From: a beta proteobacterium AAP51
GTDB lineage: Bacteria > Pseudomonadota > Gammaproteobacteria > Burkholderiales > Burkholderiaceae_C
Direction: 5' to 3'
NCBI GenBank assembly: GCA_001295905.1
Contig: LJHT01000096.1
Location: 1-64,000 of the forward strand
Length of the DNA: 64,000 nucleotides
The position numbers and the translations under genes are program-made. Under the pieces are notes generated by a model, which did no database searches, was not told the DNA's origin, and saw only the letters and a list, made by a program, of their open reading frames with translations. This document shows, piece after piece, positions 59,808-64,000 of this stretch. Within the stretch, counting starts at the first letter, position 1, and each line of letters opens with the position of its first letter.

Positions 59808-60713
59808 TCACAGCAAGGCCTGTCGGATGCGGCGCGAGAGCGCGTCGAACACCATCACCAGCGCCACCACCACGATGAGCAGCGTGGCCAGCCGGCTCCA
59901 CTGGAACAGGCTCACGGCCTCGCTGATGAGCAGCCCCAGCCCGCCGGCGCCTATCAGCCCGAGGATGGTGGAATCGCGGATGTTGAATTCCCACACATAG
60001 AGATGGTGGCTGACGAACTGCGGCAGCACCGAAGGCCACACGCCGTGGAAGAAGACCTGCGCTTCGCCCGCACCGGTGGCGCGCACGGCGTCCACCGCGG
60101 CCATGTCCAGGGATTCGATGCTTTCGGCGAAGAGCTTGCCGTAGGTGCCCATGGAATGCAGCGCAATGGCCAGCACGCCGGCGGTGGGCCCCAGGCCCAC
60201 GATGCCCACGAGGATGAGCCCGAACACCAGCGTGTGCACCGCGCGCGAGACATCCAGCACGCCCTTGGCGGCCCAGGCCAGCGGGCGCGGCGCGCGCAGG
60301 TTGCGCGCCACCAGCAGCGCCAGCGGCAGCGCCATCAGCGCCGCCAGCAGCGAGCCCAGCGTGGCGATCTGGAAGGTCACCCAGGTGGCGCGCGCCACCG
60401 CGGCCAGGAAGCTGGCTTCGACCTCGCGCCGGTTCTCCACGCGCAGCAGGGTGCCGTCGTCGCTGCGGTACTCCAGCCTTTCGGGGCCGAACCAGGCGTC
60501 CAGGAAGCTGGGCCGGGCGAAGTCGCCCACGGTCTTCAGCAGGTTCTCCCAGGGGTTGCGGCCGAAGCTGAGGTCGCCTGCCGCTACCAGGGTGCCCAGG
60601 CACAGCCCCACCAGCCCCCCATACAGCAGCACCAGCAGGGCAAAGCCTGCGCGGCCTGCGGGCCACGGCGCGCGCCAGGGCTGCTGCCCTGCGCGCTGCA
60701 CCTCGCCCGTCAC
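59808..60713 (-). CDS. phnE: PhnE-like ABC transporter permease
   Basis: A 301-residue membrane permease with about six hydrophobic segments. The cytoplasmic coupling loop is GAGEAQVFFHGVWPSVLPQF (EAA loop), and the N-terminal loop FARPSFLDAW is typical of PhnE. Its start overlaps the phnD-like stop by four bases and it is followed at once by the ATPase. One permease gene implies a homodimer. Confidence 0.88.
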   Translation of the reverse strand: MTGEVQRAGQQPWRAPWPAGRAGFALLVLLYGGLVGLCLGTLVAAGDLSFGRNPWENLLKTVGDFARPSFLDAWFGPERLEYRSDDGTLLRVENRREVEASFLAAVARATWVTFQIATLGSLLAALMALPLALLVARNLRAPRPLAWAAKGVLDVSRAVHTLVFGLILVGIVGLGPTAGVLAIALHSMGTYGKLFAESIESLDMAAVDAVRATGAGEAQVFFHGVWPSVLPQFVSHHLYVWEFNIRDSTILGLIGAGGLGLLISEAVSLFQWSRLATLLIVVVALVMVFDALSRRIRQALL

Positions 60714-61612
60714 CGGGCGCCCAGCTTGCCGGTGGCCAGGCCGGCGTCGCGGATGGGCTTGTAGAAGCTGTTGTCGCGGGCCACGAAGCCGGTGTAGTTC
60801 GCCGGCAGCAGCTGGGGCTGGCGGGCCAGCAGCGGGCCCACCTCGGCCAGCGCGGCCTGCAGCCGCTGCACGAAGGCGGTGTCGCGGGCCAGGGCCGCGC
60901 TCACGGCGAAGGCATCGTTGGGCAGCGGGGCCGATTGCCAGATGACCTTGCTGCGCGCGGCACTGATGAGGCCCTGCGAGATCATCACGTCGCGGTTGCG
61001 GTTGAAGTCGGCCCCGGCGTCCAGCTGGCCGGCCGTCACCTGCGTCTGGATGGCCTGGTGCTTGGTGTACAGCACGCGGTCGAAGTGTTTCTCGGGGTCG
61101 ATGCCGCGCTTCTGGAATTCATGCACCGGGATCAGGTAGCCCGAGGTGGAGCCCTTGTCGCCGAAGGCGAAGCTGCGGCCCTGGCCCTTGGGGCCGAGCA
61201 GGTCGTCGATGCTGTTCAGCCCCGAATCGGGGTGCGTGACGATCAGCGCGAAGTACTCCGGCTTGCCCTGGTAGAGGATGGTCGAGACCACCTGCGCGCC
61301 GCTGAAGTGGTGCGCCAGCACATAGCCCCAGGGGCCCATCAGCGCGAGGTCGGTCTCGCCGTTGGCCAGGCTCTTGGCCAGGCCTTCCCAGCTGTCGACG
61401 GTGCGCAGTTCCACCGGCCGGCCCAGGCGCTGCGCGAGGTGCGCCGCCAGCGGGCGGTAGGTGGCGTCGTTCTTTTCGCGGTCGGGCTGGAACATGCCCA
61501 CGCCGAACTTCAAGGGGCCGGTGGTCGGCGTAGCTTGCGCCCAGGCATTGCCGGCCAGCGTGAGCAGGCTGCCCAGCGCAAGCAGGCTGGCTTGGCGTCG
61601 ATCGTGTTTCAT
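60710..61612 (-). CDS. phnD: PhnD-like phosphonate/phosphite/phosphate-type binding protein
   Basis: A 300-residue periplasmic binding protein. The signal has a twin-arginine-like start (MKHDRRQASLLALGSLLTLA, GNAWAQ). Then the PhnD fold: FGVGMFQPDREKNDATYRPL, GETDLALMGPWGYVLA, FGDKGSTSGYLIPVHEF, and DAGADFNRNRD. The segment DKGSTSGYL lines the oxyanion pocket in phosphite/phosphonate binders. The ligand is open: phosphonate, phosphite, phosphate or an arsenical. It lies 99 bp after the DUF547 gene; TATACC at 61691-61686 (minus) may be a weak -10 of its own. Confidence 0.9.
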   Translation of the reverse strand: MKHDRRQASLLALGSLLTLAGNAWAQATPTTGPLKFGVGMFQPDREKNDATYRPLAAHLAQRLGRPVELRTVDSWEGLAKSLANGETDLALMGPWGYVLAHHFSGAQVVSTILYQGKPEYFALIVTHPDSGLNSIDDLLGPKGQGRSFAFGDKGSTSGYLIPVHEFQKRGIDPEKHFDRVLYTKHQAIQTQVTAGQLDAGADFNRNRDVMISQGLISAARSKVIWQSAPLPNDAFAVSAALARDTAFVQRLQAALAEVGPLLARQPQLLPANYTGFVARDNSFYKPIRDAGLATGKLGAR

Positions 61613-61711
61613 CAGGAATCTCCGGCGTCAGAGGCCGCCACGCGGCCGGGGGTGGCGAAAGTGTGCCGTGTGCCTTGCGCTGGCCGGTATAGCCCCGCAT
61701 GCAGGCCCGGC

Positions 61712-62551
61712 TCAGGCATCGTTCAAGGCCCAGTCGTAGTCGGTGTAGGCGATGCTCACGTTGCCGGCACGCAGGCGTTCGCGGTCGGCCGGGGCATCGG
61801 CCAGCACGTCGGCGTAGCGCGCGGCGAAAGCCGGCAGCGAGACTACGCCACGGTGGCCGAGGCGGAAGTCTTCGCCGTACCAGTCGAAGATCTTCGAGAG
61901 CTCCAGCCGCCCGCGCTGCGGGTTGTAGCGGTTGCGCGTGCGGTCGCTCATGAAGCGCAACGTCTGCTCGTCCATCTGGGCGTCCAGCTTTGCGGCGACG
62001 AAGGCTTCCTCACGCAGCGCCGGGCAGCCGATGCTGGCGCAGTTCACGGCGAAGTGCACGCGCGGGTCGTCGTAGTCGCCGCGCTTGCGCAGCATTTCGT
62101 GCTCGATGTCGTCCAGCGAAACCTGGGTGCCCAGCAGCGAAATCCACTTCGGCTTCCAGGGGCTGCTCAGCAGGCTGCCGAGTTCCTTGATCGACTTCAA
62201 GTTCGGGTAGCGCGTGAGGATCAGCTCCACCGTGCTGGCGTTGTAGGCGTTGATGAGGAAGGCCTGGCGCTCGGCGCGGGTCCAGCCGCCGAAGGTGGCG
62301 GGTGCGACGGCGGTCAGGCTGTCGAGGTAGGCCTTCAGGGCCGGGCGGTCGGTCTTGAAGGCGGCGTAGGCCACCTGCGTGGCCTGCCCGCCGCGCAGCA
62401 GCCGCACGTGCTTGCGCAGCAGGGCCGTCCAGGCCGCGTGGCTGTGGTCGAAGCCGGCAGTCTGGGCCCGTGATGGCCGGTGCAGCGCGGACAGCGACCA
62501 CGCGGCCGCGAGCCCCCAGCCCAGGCCCTGGCGCCGGTTCAAGGCCTTCAT
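61712..62551 (-). CDS. Exported DUF547-domain protein
   Basis: A 279-residue protein with a twin-arginine-like signal (MKALNRRQGLGWGLAAAWSL) followed by a DUF547 domain: FLINAYNASTVELILTRYPN, then NCASIGCPALREEAF, with a conserved His in RVHFAVNCAS. DUF547 has a papain-like/transglutaminase-like Cys-His layout, but its activity is unknown. The ATG at 62551 overlaps the arsS stop by ATGA, so it is translationally coupled to that radical SAM enzyme. From memory, DUF547 genes accompany arsS-type genes in other bacteria. A periplasmic role linked to arsenolipids or arsenosugars is speculation. Confidence 0.85.
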   Translation of the reverse strand: MKALNRRQGLGWGLAAAWSLSALHRPSRAQTAGFDHSHAAWTALLRKHVRLLRGGQATQVAYAAFKTDRPALKAYLDSLTAVAPATFGGWTRAERQAFLINAYNASTVELILTRYPNLKSIKELGSLLSSPWKPKWISLLGTQVSLDDIEHEMLRKRGDYDDPRVHFAVNCASIGCPALREEAFVAAKLDAQMDEQTLRFMSDRTRNRYNPQRGRLELSKIFDWYGEDFRLGHRGVVSLPAFAARYADVLADAPADRERLRAGNVSIAYTDYDWALNDA

Positions 62552-63585
62552 GCCTGCTCCTGGGCGGGCTGGCGCTGCACCCCCTGCACCGGCTGCTGCG
62601 GCACGGCGGCCGCGGGCACCTCGGCTTCCAGCGCGCCGCCACAGCTGCTGCCCTGCCCGGCGGTGCAGCCATAGCAGTGGTCGGCGATGCGGATGTCCGT
62701 ACCCGCCGGGTCTTGGCCCAGCAGGTCGCGCAGGTGGGGCCGGGCCTGCCCGGCCAGGCTGGCGGGCAGGCCCAGCATCTGGTTGAAATCGCAGTCGTAG
62801 AGATGCCCCTGCCAGTCGACGCTGAGCAGGCTGCGGCACATCACGGTGTCCAGGTTCTCGGCGCGGTAGCTGCTGCGCAGCAGCTGCATGTAGGCCCCGA
62901 AGCTGCCCTTGCTGACCAGCGTGCTACCGAAGCGCTGCACCGGCATGTTCGTCAGCGCGAAGAGGTGGTCGAAGCGGATGCCGAAGTGCAGCAGCAGTTC
63001 GCGCTTGTAGTCGGCTTCCAGGGGGCCCTGGGGCGGCGGCAGCACGGGACCCTGCGGGTTGTAGACGAGGTTCAGCACCAGGCCGCTGCCGGCGCTGGCA
63101 TAGCCCAGCGCATTGAGCTGGCGCAGGCCTGCGATGCTGCGTTCGAAGACGCCGTCGCCGCGCTGACGGTCGACGTTGGCCGGCGAGTAACAAGGCAGCG
63201 AGGCGGTGATCTCCACCCCGTGCTCGGCGAGGAAGGCCGCCAGGTCTTCCTGGCCCGGTTCGGACAGGATGGTGAGGTTGCAGCGGTCGATGACGCGCAC
63301 GCCTGAAGCGCGGGCCTGGCGCACCAGGCTGCGGAAATGCAGGTTCAGTTCGGGGGCGCCGCCGGTGAGGTCGAGGGTGGCGATGCGGCGCTCGCGCAGC
63401 ACCCGCAGCACCAGCGCGATGGTCTCGGCGTCCATCATCTCGGTGCGCTGCGGGCTGGCCGCCACGTGGCAGTGCAGGCAGCTCTGGTTGCACTTGTAGC
63501 CGAGGTTGACCTGAAGGGTGTCGAGCGAACGCCGCCGGATGGGCGGGAAGTCGGTGGCGGCAAGCAGGGGCAGCGTGGCGTGCAT
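62548..63585 (-). CDS. arsS: ArsS-type radical SAM enzyme (arsenosugar biosynthesis family)
   Basis: A 345-residue radical SAM protein. The iron-sulfur motif is CNQSCLHCH (CxxxCxxC) near residue 32, followed by DLTGGAPELNLHF, the SAM-site GGxP-like motif. The C-terminal region has CRSLLSVDWQGHLYDCDFNQ and the Cys-rich HCYGCTAGQGSSCGGA, characteristic of the family whose cyanobacterial member joins dimethylarsenite and SAM to make an arsenosugar precursor. Some members are selenoproteins at the C-terminus; here Cys is used and no in-frame TGA precedes the stop. No arsM methyltransferase lies in the window. First gene of the minus-strand operon, divergent from an ECF sigma gene. Confidence 0.9.
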   Translation of the reverse strand: MHATLPLLAATDFPPIRRRSLDTLQVNLGYKCNQSCLHCHVAASPQRTEMMDAETIALVLRVLRERRIATLDLTGGAPELNLHFRSLVRQARASGVRVIDRCNLTILSEPGQEDLAAFLAEHGVEITASLPCYSPANVDRQRGDGVFERSIAGLRQLNALGYASAGSGLVLNLVYNPQGPVLPPPQGPLEADYKRELLLHFGIRFDHLFALTNMPVQRFGSTLVSKGSFGAYMQLLRSSYRAENLDTVMCRSLLSVDWQGHLYDCDFNQMLGLPASLAGQARPHLRDLLGQDPAGTDIRIADHCYGCTAGQGSSCGGALEAEVPAAAVPQQPVQGVQRQPAQEQA

Positions 63586-63619
63586 CGTGGCTTCGGGGGA
63601 AAAGGTGCGACGCCAGCTA

Positions 63620-63645
63620 GTCGTTCGGGCCGGCCGAAGGGTTAC
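63620..63645 (-). promoter_or_regulatory. Candidate ECF-sigma promoter for the arsS operon
   Basis: On the minus strand GTAACC (63645-63640) is followed after 16 bp by CGAC (63623-63620), the spacing of ECF promoters. It gives a transcript start near 63613, about 28 bp before the arsS ATG. The -35 matches the GTAACC reported, as I recall, for the SigF-type group in Caulobacter. A CGAA also occurs at N12. Confidence 0.55.
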
Positions 63646-63723
63646 AGGCCCCGGGCTGAGCCCGCTGCGGTGAGCTGCACAATGCGGCGCGCCCCCGCCT
63701 TCCTCCTCCCCCCGCAGGCCGAT

Positions 63724-63749
63724 GTAACCCCAGGCCCCTGTGCAGCGAA
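63724..63749 (+). promoter_or_regulatory. Second GTAACC-N16-CGAA element, facing the sigma gene
   Basis: GTAACC (63724-63729), 16 bp, then CGAA (63746-63749). It faces the sigma gene, but the CGAA abuts the ATG at 63750, so a normally spaced transcript start would fall inside the coding sequence. Either the motif is fortuitous, or it is a decoy or site used in another way. No other promoter for the sigma gene was found in the 164-bp gap. Confidence 0.4.
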
Positions 63750-64000
63750 ATGCCTGTTGACGACAGCCCCGGCGACTTCGAGTCAGCCCTCAAGCCGCTG
63801 TGGCTGCGCGCCCAGGCGGGCGACGACGCAGCCTACCGGCATTGCCTGGGGCTGCTCGCCGCGCGGCTGCGCGCGTACTTGAAGCGCCGCCTCTCGGGCT
63901 TGCCCGACGAGGTGGAAGACCTGGTTCAGGAGACCCTGTTGGCCTTGCATCTGCAACGTGGCACCTACGACCCATCGCTGACCGTCAGCGCATGGGCGGT
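63750..64000 (+). CDS. ECF-type RNA polymerase sigma factor (3' truncated by window)
   Basis: The first 83 codons of a sigma-70 family protein: MPVDDSPGDFESALKPLWLR, a helical ~QAGDDAAYRHCLGLLAARLR region, then the region 2 core DEVEDLVQETLLALHLQRGT and YDPSLTVSAWAV at the window edge. VEDLVQETLLALH is the core-binding/-10-recognition helix of ECF sigmas. The YDP...AWA ending resembles the SigF/NrsF-associated group, whose anti-sigma (DUF1109) usually follows; that would lie beyond the window. Divergent from arsS, with matching promoter-like elements between. Confidence 0.88.
   Translation, partial: MPVDDSPGDFESALKPLWLRAQAGDDAAYRHCLGLLAARLRAYLKRRLSGLPDEVEDLVQETLLALHLQRGTYDPSLTVSAWA

Noticed and set aside
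62548-62720. Possible selenocysteine at the ArsS C-terminus.
   Set aside because: The Cys-rich C-terminus uses Cys codons, and I see no in-frame TGA before the terminal stop or an evident SECIS-like hairpin.

Overview
The window looks like chromosome from a high-GC betaproteobacterium of the order Burkholderiales, probably near the Rubrivivax/Leptothrix/Ideonella group. The evidence is the very GC-rich coding, the housekeeping string cysS-alkA-accA-tilS-lysC-tRNA-Ser, clpS-clpA beside a cold-shock gene, and a Burkholderiales-type intergenic repeat at about 13330. This placement is inference from content; no alignment was run. Coding density is very high, many neighbours overlap by ATGA, and I see no insertion sequence, prophage, CRISPR array or rRNA.

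Layout. 1-9302 (+): a chemosensory cluster of CheB (5' end outside the window), HEAT-repeat protein, CheR, receiver, CheA, a small STAS-like protein, PAS histidine kinase, receiver, soluble MCP-like transducer and CheY. It closes with a terminator shared with a convergent tRNA-Ser. 9412-15456 (-): lysC, tilS, accA, a 3-methyladenine glycosylase and cysS. 15705-19015 (+): TPR protein, exported and cytoplasmic cyclophilins, lpxH and an MtfA-like peptidase. 19012-21677 (-): clpA and clpS. 21931-26066 (+): cold-shock protein, a CtpF-like P-type ATPase and a double universal stress protein. 26094-27701 (-): exported DUF4139 protein.

27807-32835 (-) is an arsenic operon transcribed gapdh-arsJ-arsR-arsC-acr3-arsH. 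It covers arsenate by two routes (arseno-phosphoglycerate export; reduction plus arsenite efflux) and trivalent organoarsenicals. 33012-37307 (-) is an RND pump and adaptor without an outer-membrane partner. 37557-41600 holds a glycine-zipper protein, a TetR regulator, a patatin-like lipoprotein behind a tandem-palindrome promoter, and an ABC1-family kinase. 41841-49605 (+): a di-heme peroxidase/MauG-like lipoprotein overlapping a periplasmic binding protein, a four-gene MacAB-TolC-like exporter with split MacB, and a PRC-barrel protein. 49676-55901 (-): arginine deiminase pathway in transcription order arcD, arcA, a ferric-reductase-like flavoprotein, arcB, arcC. 56070-58967 (+): a second P-type ATPase.

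59009-64000: on the minus strand arsS (radical SAM, arsenosugar type), a DUF547 protein and a PhnD-PhnE-PhnC-like ABC transporter. Divergent from arsS is an ECF sigma factor cut by the window end. The intergenic space has two opposed GTAACC-N16-CGAA/CGAC promoter-like elements, which suggests that the sigma factor controls the arsS operon. This is the best candidate for an undescribed regulated system here, and a second arsenic-related locus in the same 64 kb.
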